Source: Trebonia sp963767685
GTDB lineage: Bacteria > Actinomycetota > Actinomycetes > Streptosporangiales > Streptosporangiaceae
Direction of reading: 5' to 3'
DNA length: 64,000 nt
NCBI GenBank assembly: GCA_963767685.1
Contig: CAVYEZ010000005.1
Span: forward strand, 620,001-684,000
Made by a program: the position numbers and the translations under genes. This document shows positions 15,670-24,952 of the stretch, in pieces. Each line of letters begins with the position of its first letter. Position 1 is the first letter of the stretch. The notes under the pieces are model-generated. The model saw only the letters and a list, made by a program, of their open reading frames with translations. It was not told where the DNA came from and did no database searches.

Positions 15670-18600
15670 GTGAAGTCGTTCCCCGGCGTGAGAAATCGCT
15701 GGTTGTTCAGAATAGTAGCGACGGCCGCGGCGGCACTGGTACTGCCGCTGGCGGCACTCGCGGCCCCCGCCTCGGGAGCCGCCGCCCAAGCCGGGGGAAC
15801 CGCCCGGACAACCGCCGACACAACCACCTGCCCGTGGCTCAACCAGTCGCTGCCGGTGTCGCAGCGGGTGTCGATGCTCATGGCGCAGATGACCCTGGCC
15901 GACAAGATCAACATGGTGACCGGGGCCGGGACCAGCGAGCCGTACGTCTTCTACATCGCCGCGATCCCGAGCCTGTGCGTCCCCGCCATCGGCGAGGAAG
16001 ACGGCCCACTCGGCGTGGGCGACGGCCTCACCGGCGTCACTCAGATGCCCTCCGCGGTTTCCCTCGCGGCATCCTTCGACACCTCCCTGGCTTACCAGTA
16101 CGGCCAGGTCGTCGGCTCGGAAGAGCGGGCCAAGGGCGCCATGGTCGATCTGGGACCGACGGTCAACATCGACCGCGACCCGCGCTGGGGACGGTCATTC
16201 GAGGCCTACACCGAAGATCCCTACCTGAACTCCGCGCTGGCGGTCGCCGACGTCGACGGCGTGCAGAACCAGGACGAGATGGCGCAGATCAAGCACTTCG
16301 CCGTCTATAACCAGGAGACGAACCGCAACGCCCCGGCCGACAACGCGATCGTGAGCACCCGGGCGGAGCAGGAGATCTACCTTCCCGCGTTCTATGCCGG
16401 GACGACGGAGGCCCACGCATCCTCGGTGATGTGCGCCTACAGCTACATCAACGGCCAGGCCGCGTGCCAGAACCAGTACCTGCTGCAGACCACCCTGGAC
16501 CAGAACTGGGCCTACCCCGGCTTCGTCACGTCGGACTACGGCGCCACCCACTCCACGGTGCAGTCCGCCGACGCCGGCAACGACCAGGAAATGCCCTCGG
16601 CCGTGTTCTACGGCCCGGCGCTGCAGGCGGCGGTACAGGACGGCCAGGTCTCCATGTCCACGCTGAACGGCATGGTCAGCCGCGTCCTCACCGAGATGTT
16701 CAAGTTCAGCGAGTTCAACGACCCGCCGACCGGGACGACCAGCGCGACCGTCACCACCGCCGCCCACCAGGCGGTCTCCACCTCGGTCGCCGAGCAGGGC
16801 ACAGTGCTGCTGAAGAACTCCGGCGCCACCCTGCCGCTTTCCGCCAGCGGCGCGGGGACCGTGGCGGTGATCGGCCCGGCCGCCTCCGCCGCGCCGACCG
16901 ACACCGGCGGCGGCAGCGCCCACGTGACGTCCACGTTCAACGTGACCCCACTGCAGGGCATCCAGGCCGCGGCCGGGACGGGAACCACGGTGAACTACGT
17001 GCAGGGCCTGCCCACCGACACGTCCCTGGCCGCGATCCCGAGCACCGACCTGACCCCGGCGTACGCGGCGACGGGCTACGGCGCGAGCTACACCGGCACG
17101 CTGACCGCCCCGGAGACCGGCACCTACGTGCTGGCGTTCAGCAACCCGGGCTCTTACACCGCAACCAACCTGTACCTGAACGGCAAGGAGATCCTCGCCA
17201 ACCCGGGCACCCCGCCGGTCTCCACCTACTCGGTCAGCGTCGACCTGACGGCCGGCAAGACGTACACCCTGTCGCTTTCCGGCGGCGGCCCGTCGGCGTC
17301 GCTGAGCTGGGCCACCCCGTCCGACCTGGCGCCGGGCATCGCGCAGGCCGTCGCCGCGGCGAAGTCGGCCTCTACCGCGGTGGTCGTCGTGTCCGACGAC
17401 ACCGAGTCCGAGGCGGCCGACCGCGCGAGCCTGAACCTGCCGTCCGCGCAGAACGAACTGATCTCGGCGGTGGCCGCGGCCAACCCGCACACCGTCGTGG
17501 TAGTGGACGCAGGCGCCCCGGTGACCATGCCCTGGATCAACCAGGTCTCCTCCGTGGTCGACGCCTGGTACCCGGGCGAGAGCAACGGCACGGCCCTGGC
17601 ATCGGTGCTGTTCGGCCAGACCAACCCCAGCGGCCACCTGCCGGTCACCTTCCCCACCGACCTGTCGCAGGTACCCGCGTCCACCCCGAGCGAGTTCCCG
17701 GGGGCCGGCGGCGAGGTCCAGTACTCCGAGGGCATCGACGTCGGCTACCGCTACTACGACGCGAACAACGAGACCCCGCTGTTCCCGTTCGGTTACGGCC
17801 TGTCCTACACGACGTTCTCCTACAGCCACCTGAGCGTCACCCCGCAGCAGGTCCAGAACGGCACGTCCAACCCGGGAACACCCGCCTGCGGCTGCAACGG
17901 GCAGTCGGGCAAGCAGGTGACCGTGTCCGCCACCGTCACCAACACCGGCAAGGTGACCGGCTCCGACGTGGCGCAGCTGTACCTCGACGACCCGGCCTCC
18001 GCCGGCGAGCCGCCGCGCCAGCTCAAGGGATTCCAGAAGGTCACCCTGAAGCCCGGGCAGTCCACGACCGTCCACTTCACCCTCTCCGGCCAGGACCTGT
18101 CCTACTGGGACGACCCGGCCAACGGCTGGGTGCTCCCCGACGGCACGTTCGGCGTGCACGTCGGCGACTCCTCGGCCACGGCCAACCTGCCGCTGCACGG
18201 CAGCTTCACGGTCGACCGCACCGTCGGGGCCCGCTACGCCACGCTGTCGGCCCCGGCCACGGTGACGCCTGGCTCCCCCGCCACGGTGTCCGCCACTCTG
18301 GTCAACCACGGCGACTACGCGGTGCCGCGGGCACAGTTCACGCTCAAGGCCCCGGCCGGCTGGACCGTCCGTAACCCCGCGCCAGTCACCATCGCTCCCG
18401 GGCAGACCGTCACCGAGCACTTCACCGTGACCGCGCCGGCGGGCGCCACGCCAGGCGACAGCACGCTGCAACTCGCCGTCAGCCCCACGGCGGGCAATGA
18501 CGGCGACCGCGCCGGCAGGGTGGAGGCGTCGGCCACGGTGACCGTCCCCTACCCCTCGCTCACCGCCGCCTACAACAACACCGGAATCAGCGACAACGCC

Positions 18601-19746
18601 AACCCGGCCGGGGCCAACTACGACGGAGTGGGCGACAGCTACTCCGCCCAGGCGCTGGCCGCGGGCACGCCAACCGCACTGACCCCCGGCCAGCCGGTCA
18701 CGGTCGGCGGGACCACGTTCACCTGGCCCTCGGCCGCATCGGGGAGCCCGGACAACGTGGTCGCCGGCGGCCAGACCGTCGCCCTGTCCGGGTCGGGAAC
18801 CGACCTCGGGTTCCTCGGCGCCAGCCAGAACGGCACCGCCAGCGGTCCGGTCACCGTCCACTACACCGACGGCAGCAGCCAGTCGTTCAACCTCAACATG
18901 GCGGACTGGTACGCCAACAGCCCCGCGGTCGGCAACCAGCTCCTGACCACCACCACGAGCTGGAACTTCACCAGCACCACGCAGACCGCGCACCCGGTGA
19001 GCATCTACTTCGCGTCGGTGCCGCTGCAGGCCGGCAAGAAGGTGTCGTCGGTCACGCTGCCGGTCCTGAACAATGCGGGCGGTACCACCGCGATGCACAT
19101 CTTCGCGATGGCCACCGGGAGGGGGACGCCGACCACCGGAACGCCGTACTCCTCGCTCTCCGCCGCCTACGACAACGTCGGCATCACCGACAACGCCAAC
19201 CCGGCGCCGGGCAACTTCGACGGCACCGGGGAAAGCTTCTCCGCTCAGGCGCTCGCCGCCGGCACGCCGACTCCGCTTACCGCGGGCGGCACGGCAACCT
19301 TCGGCGGAACCACGTTCACCTGGCCCACCGCCGTCGGCACCAACAACAACGTGATCGCCGACGGGCAGACCATCGCCGTGTCCGGGTCAGGGAGCGACCT
19401 CGGCTTCCTCGGCGCCGGCGCGTTCGGGGCGGCCAGCGGGACCGGGACGATCACCTACACCAACGGCACGACCCAGGCCTACAGCCTGGTCATGGCGGAC
19501 TGGTACAACAACGCCCCGGTGTCCGGCGACGAGACCGCCGCCACCACAACGAGCTGGAACTTCACTAGCACCACGCAGACCGATCATCCGGTGAGCATCT
19601 ACTTCGCGTCGGTGCCGCTGCAGGCCGGCAAGACCGTGGCCTCGGTCACGTTGCCGACGGTGAGCGCAGGCGTCGGCAACGGGATCACCGCGCTGCACGT
19701 CTTCGCGGTGGCGATCGGGTCAGGGACGCCGACCATCGGCAGCTGA
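15670..19746 (+). CDS. Large secreted GH3 beta-glucosidase-type glycosidase with PA14, NEW3-like and two repeated C-terminal domains
   Basis: 1358 residues. Signal peptide (FRIVATAAAALVLPLAALA); GH3 N-terminal barrel with KHFAVYNQE and nucleophile Asp289 in VTSDYGATH; GH3 C-terminal sandwich interrupted by a PA14 insert (GASYTGTLTAPETGTYVLAF); fibronectin-like domain (GKQVTVSATVTNTGKVTGSD); NEW3-like domain (TVTPGSPATVSATLVNHGDY); and two tandem ~199-residue domains ending the protein. It probably removes terminal sugars from plant or microbial glycans outside the cell, with the tail anchoring to substrate or wall. I prefer GTG at 15670, 4 nt after GGGAGG; ATG at 15658 is the alternative. A strong hairpin follows the stop. 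Confidence 0.92.
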   Translation: MKSFPGVRNRWLFRIVATAAAALVLPLAALAAPASGAAAQAGGTARTTADTTTCPWLNQSLPVSQRVSMLMAQMTLADKINMVTGAGTSEPYVFYIAAIPSLCVPAIGEEDGPLGVGDGLTGVTQMPSAVSLAASFDTSLAYQYGQVVGSEERAKGAMVDLGPTVNIDRDPRWGRSFEAYTEDPYLNSALAVADVDGVQNQDEMAQIKHFAVYNQETNRNAPADNAIVSTRAEQEIYLPAFYAGTTEAHASSVMCAYSYINGQAACQNQYLLQTTLDQNWAYPGFVTSDYGATHSTVQSADAGNDQEMPSAVFYGPALQAAVQDGQVSMSTLNGMVSRVLTEMFKFSEFNDPPTGTTSATVTTAAHQAVSTSVAEQGTVLLKNSGATLPLSASGAGTVAVIGPAASAAPTDTGGGSAHVTSTFNVTPLQGIQAAAGTGTTVNYVQGLPTDTSLAAIPSTDLTPAYAATGYGASYTGTLTAPETGTYVLAFSNPGSYTATNLYLNGKEILANPGTPPVSTYSVSVDLTAGKTYTLSLSGGGPSASLSWATPSDLAPGIAQAVAAAKSASTAVVVVSDDTESEAADRASLNLPSAQNELISAVAAANPHTVVVVDAGAPVTMPWINQVSSVVDAWYPGESNGTALASVLFGQTNPSGHLPVTFPTDLSQVPASTPSEFPGAGGEVQYSEGIDVGYRYYDANNETPLFPFGYGLSYTTFSYSHLSVTPQQVQNGTSNPGTPACGCNGQSGKQVTVSATVTNTGKVTGSDVAQLYLDDPASAGEPPRQLKGFQKVTLKPGQSTTVHFTLSGQDLSYWDDPANGWVLPDGTFGVHVGDSSATANLPLHGSFTVDRTVGARYATLSAPATVTPGSPATVSATLVNHGDYAVPRAQFTLKAPAGWTVRNPAPVTIAPGQTVTEHFTVTAPAGATPGDSTLQLAVSPTAGNDGDRAGRVEASATVTVPYPSLTAAYNNTGISDNANPAGANYDGVGDSYSAQALAAGTPTALTPGQPVTVGGTTFTWPSAASGSPDNVVAGGQTVALSGSGTDLGFLGASQNGTASGPVTVHYTDGSSQSFNLNMADWYANSPAVGNQLLTTTTSWNFTSTTQTAHPVSIYFASVPLQAGKKVSSVTLPVLNNAGGTTAMHIFAMATGRGTPTTGTPYSSLSAAYDNVGITDNANPAPGNFDGTGESFSAQALAAGTPTPLTAGGTATFGGTTFTWPTAVGTNNNVIADGQTIAVSGSGSDLGFLGAGAFGAASGTGTITYTNGTTQAYSLVMADWYNNAPVSGDETAATTTSWNFTSTTQTDHPVSIYFASVPLQAGKTVASVTLPTVSAGVGNGITALHVFAVAIGSGTPTIGS
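18550..19743 (+). repeat. Two tandem 597-nt domain repeats at the end of the GH3 gene
   Basis: Copy 1 is 18550-19146 and copy 2 is 19147-19743, exactly 597 nt (199 codons) apart. Shared blocks include SAQALAAGTPT, GGTTFTWP, TTTSWNFTSTTQT and HPVSIYFASVPLQAGK. Each copy looks like a beta-rich carbohydrate- or wall-binding module. Confidence 0.8.
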
Positions 19747-19756
19747 TACCGGGCGA

Positions 19757-19797
19757 GTACTTCGGTCCCTGCTCCCCGCGAGCAGGGACCGAAGTAC
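19757..19797. terminator. Strong hairpin downstream of the GH3 gene
   Basis: An 18-bp perfect stem (arms 19757-19774 and 19780-19797) with a 5-nt loop, starting 11 nt after the GH3 stop. There is no U-tract, as is common for actinobacterial terminators. Confidence 0.7.
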
Positions 19798-19821
19798 CGA
19801 ACGCGGGCCTTGCCACCAGCC

Positions 19822-19960
19822 TCAGCCGAGAAGGCCGCGGGCTTCCGAATCGATCTCGATGCTCCCGACGGCCATGTTCTCTTCGAGATGGCTGATCGAG
19901 GATGTGCCTGGGATCAACAGCACCTCACCGGCGCAAGCGGTAGCGTCCCGCGTGGAGATG
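19822..19960 (-). pseudogene. 3' remnant of an aldo/keto reductase
   Basis: Minus-strand translation gives EVLLIPGTSSISHLEENMAV followed by EIDSEARGLLG and a stop at 19822. This is the C-terminal NADPH-binding loop (IPGTSSxxHLEEN) of aldo/keto reductases. The barrel upstream is missing, so only about 45 residues remain. Confidence 0.6.
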
Positions 19961-20155
19961 CTCACCGCATGGGTAGCGAGGGTGACTGTGCATCGGGGCT
20001 TACTTAGGCGGTTCAGGCGCGTGAGGCCCAGCGGCTGCGGCAGTCGCGGCCCGGTCCCAGCCGGGCAGGGACCAGTCCATGGCGGCGTGGACGCCCGCCT
20101 GTAGGCTTCGCTTACTACCGCGGGCGCCCAGTGAACTCGACCAGAGGAGATTCAC

Positions 20156-21019
20156 ATGCCAGTTTTCGGCGGCAAGCCGGCCGACAGCGCGGCCGCCTGG
20201 GAGCCGCAGGCTGCGGCCGGCCGGCTAGCGAACACCGCGGGCGCCGCCCCGGCGGGCGTTTTTACCTCCGACCTGTCGGTCTCCGAGTACGTGCTGCTCG
20301 GCGAGGCCGGGTTCGAGCCGCTCGGCTTCGTGGTCGGGTCGTCGATCTACCACATCGGCCTGCAGGTCGGAAGATGGTCGCAGAACCAGGAACTGCAGGT
20401 GCTGACCCAGGCGATGTACAACGCCAGGGAACTAGCAATGACCAGGATGCAGGCCGAGGCCGACCACCTCGGCGCCGACGGCATCGTCGGCGTTCAGCTG
20501 CGCATGCAGAGCTATGCGTGGGGACAGGGCGTCCTGGAGTTCATCGCTACCGGGACCGCGGTGCGCGCGCTGGGCAGCGCCGGCGGCGGCACGGAAGGCG
20601 CCCACCGCGCGCCGGACGGCCGGGCGTTCACCTCGGACCTGTCGGCTCAGGACTTCTTCCGGCTGCTGGCCGCCGGCGCCGTCCCGGTGGCGTTCGTGCT
20701 CGGGACCTGCGTGTACCACATCGCCCATCAGTCGGTGATGCAGTCCCTGCGCCAGGCAGGCCAGAACCAGGAAATGGTGATCTTCACCCAGGGCATCTAC
20801 GAGGCCCGCGAGCTCGCGCTCACCAGGATGCAGGTGGAGGCAGCGCAGGCCAGGTCCTCGGGCATCGTCGGGGTGAACGTCGCGGTCAACAACCACGTCT
20901 GGGGCGAGCACGCGACCGAGTTCCTCGCTACCGGAACCGCGATCCGGCGCCTCGCCGATGAGCACCGGCTCCCCGCGACCTCACCGAAGCCCACCTTCAC
21001 CCTGGGGCTCGACAGCTAG
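20156..21019 (+). CDS. Tandem YbjQ/UPF0145-domain protein
   Basis: 287 residues containing two copies of the YbjQ-type heavy-metal-binding-like domain, about residues 34-135 and 158-268. Parallel blocks include FTSDLS near each start, SIYHI/CVYHI, QAMYNARELAMTRMQ/QGIYEARELALTRMQ, GIVGVQL/GIVGVNV and FIATGTAVR/FLATGTAIR. YbjQ proteins form ring oligomers of unknown role; two fused copies probably form a pseudo-symmetric assembly. The start at 20156 has GAGGAG 5-10 nt upstream. No membrane segment or Cys-based metal site is visible. Confidence 0.88.
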   Translation: MPVFGGKPADSAAAWEPQAAAGRLANTAGAAPAGVFTSDLSVSEYVLLGEAGFEPLGFVVGSSIYHIGLQVGRWSQNQELQVLTQAMYNARELAMTRMQAEADHLGADGIVGVQLRMQSYAWGQGVLEFIATGTAVRALGSAGGGTEGAHRAPDGRAFTSDLSAQDFFRLLAAGAVPVAFVLGTCVYHIAHQSVMQSLRQAGQNQEMVIFTQGIYEARELALTRMQVEAAQARSSGIVGVNVAVNNHVWGEHATEFLATGTAIRRLADEHRLPATSPKPTFTLGLDS

Positions 21020-21042
21020 GCCGCAGACGGCAATCTCCGGCG

Positions 21043-21693
21043 CTATACCAGGACCAGGGATGCCGGTGACCGCATGGACGTGCTGGTCTCCGCGCACCAG
21101 CCGGCGTCGTCGTGACGCATCAGCATCACCGGGCAGGATGCGGGCAGGCTCAGCCGTACCGGCCCGGAATCGCGAGGCATAGCACCAGAGAGCACGGCCA
21201 GCCGGCCCTCGGGGTCGTCAGGCCGACGGCGCGAGGACGGGACTTCACCCAGCCGGTCGGGCACGGCCGGCCGGCCGACGCGGACCACGGTCTGCCGCTC
21301 CGCTCTCCACAGCACCCCGTCGCCGGCCCACTCAAAAGCGAGCACCCGTCCGGATAGCGCGACGGTCAACGCGGTGAGGCCACTGCGGGCCGGCAATCCG
21401 GGCAGCCTCCGGTCCGAGAGGGCGTGGAAACCGCACGTGCACCCCGGATCGGGGACGCGGTGAGTGCCAGGAGCTTCCCGGGGCCGACACTCGGCCTGGG
21501 CATCCGCCGGATAGCCGGAACCGCCCCGCAGCGGCACGAACAGGTCACCAGATGGCCGGGCCAGCTTGTAGGCCCACACCACCCACAGCCCGTCCGCGGT
21601 GACGGTCAGATGCTTTTGGATTTCTTCGGGCACGACAGGCCTAGTACTGGTCCCGGCCACGAAGTCCGCTACGAGGCGGCCTCCCCTGCACAT
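21043..21693 (-). CDS. Hypothetical protein with a CTCGFHALS motif
   Basis: 216 residues from the ATG at 21693, which has AGAGGAG just upstream; an in-frame ATG at 21756 is less likely. Central HRVPDPGCTCGFHALSDRRL contains two Cys and a His in a pattern I have seen in actinobacterial hypotheticals, often with ALTVALSGRVLAFEW following. No catalytic motif or membrane helix is recognised. Confidence 0.6.
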   Translation of the reverse strand: MCRGGRLVADFVAGTSTRPVVPEEIQKHLTVTADGLWVVWAYKLARPSGDLFVPLRGGSGYPADAQAECRPREAPGTHRVPDPGCTCGFHALSDRRLPGLPARSGLTALTVALSGRVLAFEWAGDGVLWRAERQTVVRVGRPAVPDRLGEVPSSRRRPDDPEGRLAVLSGAMPRDSGPVRLSLPASCPVMLMRHDDAGWCAETSTSMRSPASLVLV

Positions 21694-21806
21694 GGCGGCT
21701 CCTCTCAGGTAGCTAACCTGAGGGTAACCCCTGACAGAAACCTCCGGAACCGACATTTCAGACTAAGGCCACTATCGTCCCCGTTGTCATCGGCTGGCGT
21801 CGTCTC

Positions 21807-22085
21807 CTAACGCGGCGGCATCCGGATGGCGCCGTCGAGGCGGATCGTCTGGCCGTTCACGTAGGAGTTCTCCAGCAGGCTGACCGCCATGCGGGCGCAG
21901 TCGTCGGGCGCCCCGAGGCGGCTGGGATGCGGCACGCTCTGCTCCAGGGCCGCCCGGTGTCCGGCCGCAACCGGGCCAGCATGGGCGTGTCGAACACGCC
22001 GGGCGCGATCGCGACGACCCGGATCTGCCTGCTGGCCAGGTCACGCGCCGCGACCAGGGTGATGCCGTGCACGCCCGCCGGTCTC
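21807..22085 (-). pseudogene. 3' remnant of a short-chain dehydrogenase with a frameshift
   Basis: About 90 residues of an SDR C-terminus: GITLVAARDLASRQIRVVAI and APGVFDTPMLARL in one frame, then, after a shift near 21950, RLGAPDDCARMAVSLLENSY and VNGQTIRLDGAIRMPP to a stop at 21807. The Rossmann N-terminus and the Tyr-Lys pair are missing. Confidence 0.65.
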
Positions 22086-22106
22086 ACCCGTGGGCGGGTG
22101 CGGGCT

Positions 22107-24191
22107 TTACCTCGTCAGGTGCCACAAGTCGACGAGGCCGTCGCTTAGGTGGCCGACGGCCAGGATGCCGCCCGGGCCGAACGCCACCGACGACACCTCC
22201 GCTCTTTCCGCTGGTGACACGTACGGGTCGGGAGGGGCGGCGAGGGTGGCGGTGAGCTTCACGGTGGCGGTGTCCCACAGGTAGGTGCCGTCCTTGGTAC
22301 CGGCGGCCAGCGTGCCGTCCGGTCCGAACGCCACCGAGGTCACCAATGCGCTGTGCGGGCTGGTGAGGGCGGCGATGAGCCTTCCGGTGGCGGTGTTCCA
22401 GAGGTAGGTGCGGCCGTTGGCGTCGCCGGCGGCCAGGGTGCCGTCCAGTCCGAACGCCACCGAGGTCACAAATTTGCTGTGCGGGTTGGTGAGGGTGGCG
22501 GTGAGCTTTCCGGTGGCGGTGTTCCAGAGGTAGGTGCTGCCGTTGGCGTCGCCGGCGGCCAGGAGGCCGCCGGGCCCGAACGCCACCGAGATCACGTATC
22601 CGCTGTGGGGGTCGGTGAGGGCGGCGGTGAGCTTTCCGGTGGCGGTGTTCCAGAGGTAGGTGCTGCCGTTGGCGTCTCCGGCGGCCAGGAGGCCGTCCGG
22701 CCCGAACGCCACCGACCGCACTCCTTCGCTGTGCGGGTCGGTGAGGGTGGCGGTGAGCTTTCCGGTGGCGGTGTTCCACAGGTAGGTGCCGGCCTCGTCG
22801 CCGACGGCCAGGGTGCCGTCCGGTCCGAACGCCATCCCGTTCACCATCTCGCGGTTGGGGCTGTCGAAGGTGGCTGTGAGCTTTCCGGTGGCGGTGTTGC
22901 ACAGAAAGATGCCTGAGTAGATGGAGACGGCCAGGACGCCGCCCGGCCCGAACGCCATCGATTCCAGGGCTTTCATGCCGTCGTCGGCGATCTCGGCGGC
23001 GGGGGCGGTGAGGGTGGTGGTGAGGGTAGCGGTGAGCGGGCCGGCGGGCGGGGGTTTCGCGGCGGGGGACGTGGCGGCGGGGGCGGCGGCCAGGTTGGCG
23101 TGGTCGGCCAGCGTCCGCGGGATGACGACTGCCGCGGCGGTGACCGCCGCGGCGGCCAGGGCGGCGCCCAGGAGGCGGCGCCGCGAGCGGGCGGCCCGCC
23201 GCGACGCGCCGTGCGCGGGGCCCGGCTCGGTCCGGGCTGGCTGCCCGGCGGGTACGACCGCCGCGATGGTCGTGCTGGCCGCGGGCGGCCGCCCGCCACG
23301 CGCCGCCGGCGCCTGGCGGGCGGCAGGGGCGGTGGCTGCCTGGGGCGTGAGTAGTGCCTGCCGTAGCGCCTCGGCGAATTCCCCGCACCGGGCGTAGCGG
23401 TCGGCTGGTGACTTGGCCAGCGCCCGCGCGATGACGTCGCTGACGGCCGGGGGAAGCCCGGGGCGCAGCTCCGTTGGCGCTGGTACCGGGTCGTGGATGT
23501 GCGCGTACAGCGTCGCCATGGCGGTGCTGCGGGGGAACGGGACTTTGCCGGTGAGCAGGACGAACGCCACGCACCCGAGCGCGTACTGGTCAGCCCGCCC
23601 GTCCACGCCGATGTCCTTGATCTGCTCGGGCGCGCAGAAGTCAGCGGTGCCGACGAAGTCGCCGGCGGCGGTCAGCCCGGTCGTGGAGTCAGATCCCTTG
23701 CTGAGCCCGAAGTCCGACAGGAAGGCGTGCCCGGGCCGTTCCGGGACGGCGTCGATGAGGATGTTCTGCGGCTTGACGTCCCGGTGCACCAGCCCGGCCG
23801 CGTGCGCGGCGTCCAGCGCGGAGGCCACCTGCGCCACCAGTTCCGCGGCCTGGGCCGGGGCCAGCGGGCCGCCCGAGCGCCGCACCAACTCGGCCAGGTC
23901 CCCGCCGGGCACGAACCGCATCGCGATGTACAGCAGCCCGTCGGCTTGCCCGGCCCCGTAGACCGGGAGGATGTGCGGGTGGTCAACCGCCGCGGCCATC
24001 CGTGACTCCCGCAGGAACCGCGCCCGGAACTCCTGGTCGCCGACCGCATCGGGGATAATGACCTTCACCGCCGCGACCCGCCCGAGCGCCTCGTCGCGCG
24101 CCCGGAACACCGCGGCCATCCCGCCCGACCCGATCTGCTCCTCGATCAGGTAGCCGGCGACCCGGCTGCCGGGCTCTGCCTTCCCGGCCAT
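22107..24191 (-). CDS. Membrane Ser/Thr protein kinase with extracellular WD40-like repeats
   Basis: 694 residues from the ATG at 24191. Kinase domain 12-275: Gly-rich loop IGSGGMAAVF, Lys43, catalytic HRDVKPQN (136-143), DFG at 160-162 and APEQ. A basic Ala-rich linker leads to one membrane helix near residue 360 (LLGAALAAAAVTAAAVV), then seven or so WD40-like blades outside the membrane. Topology matches actinobacterial PknD-like sensors: a beta-propeller outside and a Hanks kinase inside. The blades are nearly identical at DNA level, indicating recent expansion. No substrate gene is adjacent. Confidence 0.92.
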   Translation of the reverse strand: MAGKAEPGSRVAGYLIEEQIGSGGMAAVFRARDEALGRVAAVKVIIPDAVGDQEFRARFLRESRMAAAVDHPHILPVYGAGQADGLLYIAMRFVPGGDLAELVRRSGGPLAPAQAAELVAQVASALDAAHAAGLVHRDVKPQNILIDAVPERPGHAFLSDFGLSKGSDSTTGLTAAGDFVGTADFCAPEQIKDIGVDGRADQYALGCVAFVLLTGKVPFPRSTAMATLYAHIHDPVPAPTELRPGLPPAVSDVIARALAKSPADRYARCGEFAEALRQALLTPQAATAPAARQAPAARGGRPPAASTTIAAVVPAGQPARTEPGPAHGASRRAARSRRRLLGAALAAAAVTAAAVVIPRTLADHANLAAAPAATSPAAKPPPAGPLTATLTTTLTAPAAEIADDGMKALESMAFGPGGVLAVSIYSGIFLCNTATGKLTATFDSPNREMVNGMAFGPDGTLAVGDEAGTYLWNTATGKLTATLTDPHSEGVRSVAFGPDGLLAAGDANGSTYLWNTATGKLTAALTDPHSGYVISVAFGPGGLLAAGDANGSTYLWNTATGKLTATLTNPHSKFVTSVAFGLDGTLAAGDANGRTYLWNTATGRLIAALTSPHSALVTSVAFGPDGTLAAGTKDGTYLWDTATVKLTATLAAPPDPYVSPAERAEVSSVAFGPGGILAVGHLSDGLVDLWHLTR
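22252..22999 (-). repeat. Tandem 123-126-bp WD40 repeat units inside the kinase gene
   Basis: The unit start (gtgagctttccggtggcggt on the plus strand) recurs at 22252, 22375, 22501, 22627, 22753 and 22876, spaced 123, 126, 126, 126 and 123 bp. The central three copies are almost identical (GDANGSTYLWNTATGKL), so unequal crossing-over can change copy number in frame. Confidence 0.85.
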
Positions 24192-24952
24192 ACCGCGCAC
24201 CCGGCTCGCGTAGTCACCCGCCACTTCCACCACCTCAGGCGTGAATGCGCTTTCCGTCCTGCCTGCCCAGGCCAGTGTGGCACTGCCCGCTTGGTGGATG
24301 CGGCAGATCCCCTCAAATGGCCGCATTGCCCGGCAATGACCGGAGCCGGAGCCTTCCCGGGCGGCGCTGAGGGCTTGGGAGTCGCTGAACGAGCGCCAGC
24401 AGGTCTACCTGGGTGAGAGCATGCGGACGACCGCATGATGGAGACCGAGATGCGGATGTGAAGGGTCCAGCGGCTGCCGGTGCCGCGGACCGTCCGAGAG
24501 CCTCCCGAAACAGCCTTCGTGACCACGCCGAATTTCCAACTGAAGCCGCGCGAATGGCGTCTACGTATAACGAGGAGCAGTTCGTTAATGACCCAGGCAA
24601 ACGAGGGGACCCGCCCATGCCAGTTCGTGTCTCTCGGTACGCCGTGATTGTGGCGCGGCCGCAACCGCTGCGGCGGCAACCGGCGCAGCCGTCACGATGC
24701 TCACAACCAGAGCCGGCGCCAGCGCCAGCTACGCACAAACGGTAAGTAACTGCCGGCCGCACACCGAGGGCATCGGGCGCAACGCGAGCGCGGCCCAGAT
24801 CGTGCGGGCCATGCGGGCCAACATCCCGAACGCCTGTGGTTTCACGGTCACCGGTGGCGGCCGGGACCAGGGCATACGGTTCCATAGGGCTCTTCTTCCG
24901 TTTAAGGCTCGTTCCGGTTCGCGCCTTCGAGCCTAGGGAGAAGAGCCCGCCG
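24192..24952. other. Intergenic stretch, no confident gene
   Basis: Upstream of the kinase. It holds a palindrome CATTGCCCGGCAATG at 24324-24338. Between about 24589 and 24930 there are weak signs of a decayed small secreted protein (an Ala/Thr-rich hydrophobic run, then RNASAAQIVRAMRANIPNAC) in shifting frames. I see no intact gene. Confidence 0.4.

Noticed and set aside
16195..19098. A 967-codon open frame antisense to the GH3 gene
   Set aside because: Arg/Gly/Val-rich shadow of a high-GC gene; the plus strand encodes a convincing GH3 enzyme with motifs throughout.
22252..22999. Regular 126-bp repeats considered as a CRISPR array
   Set aside because: Units are protein-coding WD40 blades with no unique spacers of uniform length.
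24324..24338. Palindrome CATTGCCCGGCAATG upstream of the kinase as an operator
   Set aside because: No regulator gene nearby and it lies 133 bp from the start; kept only as a note.
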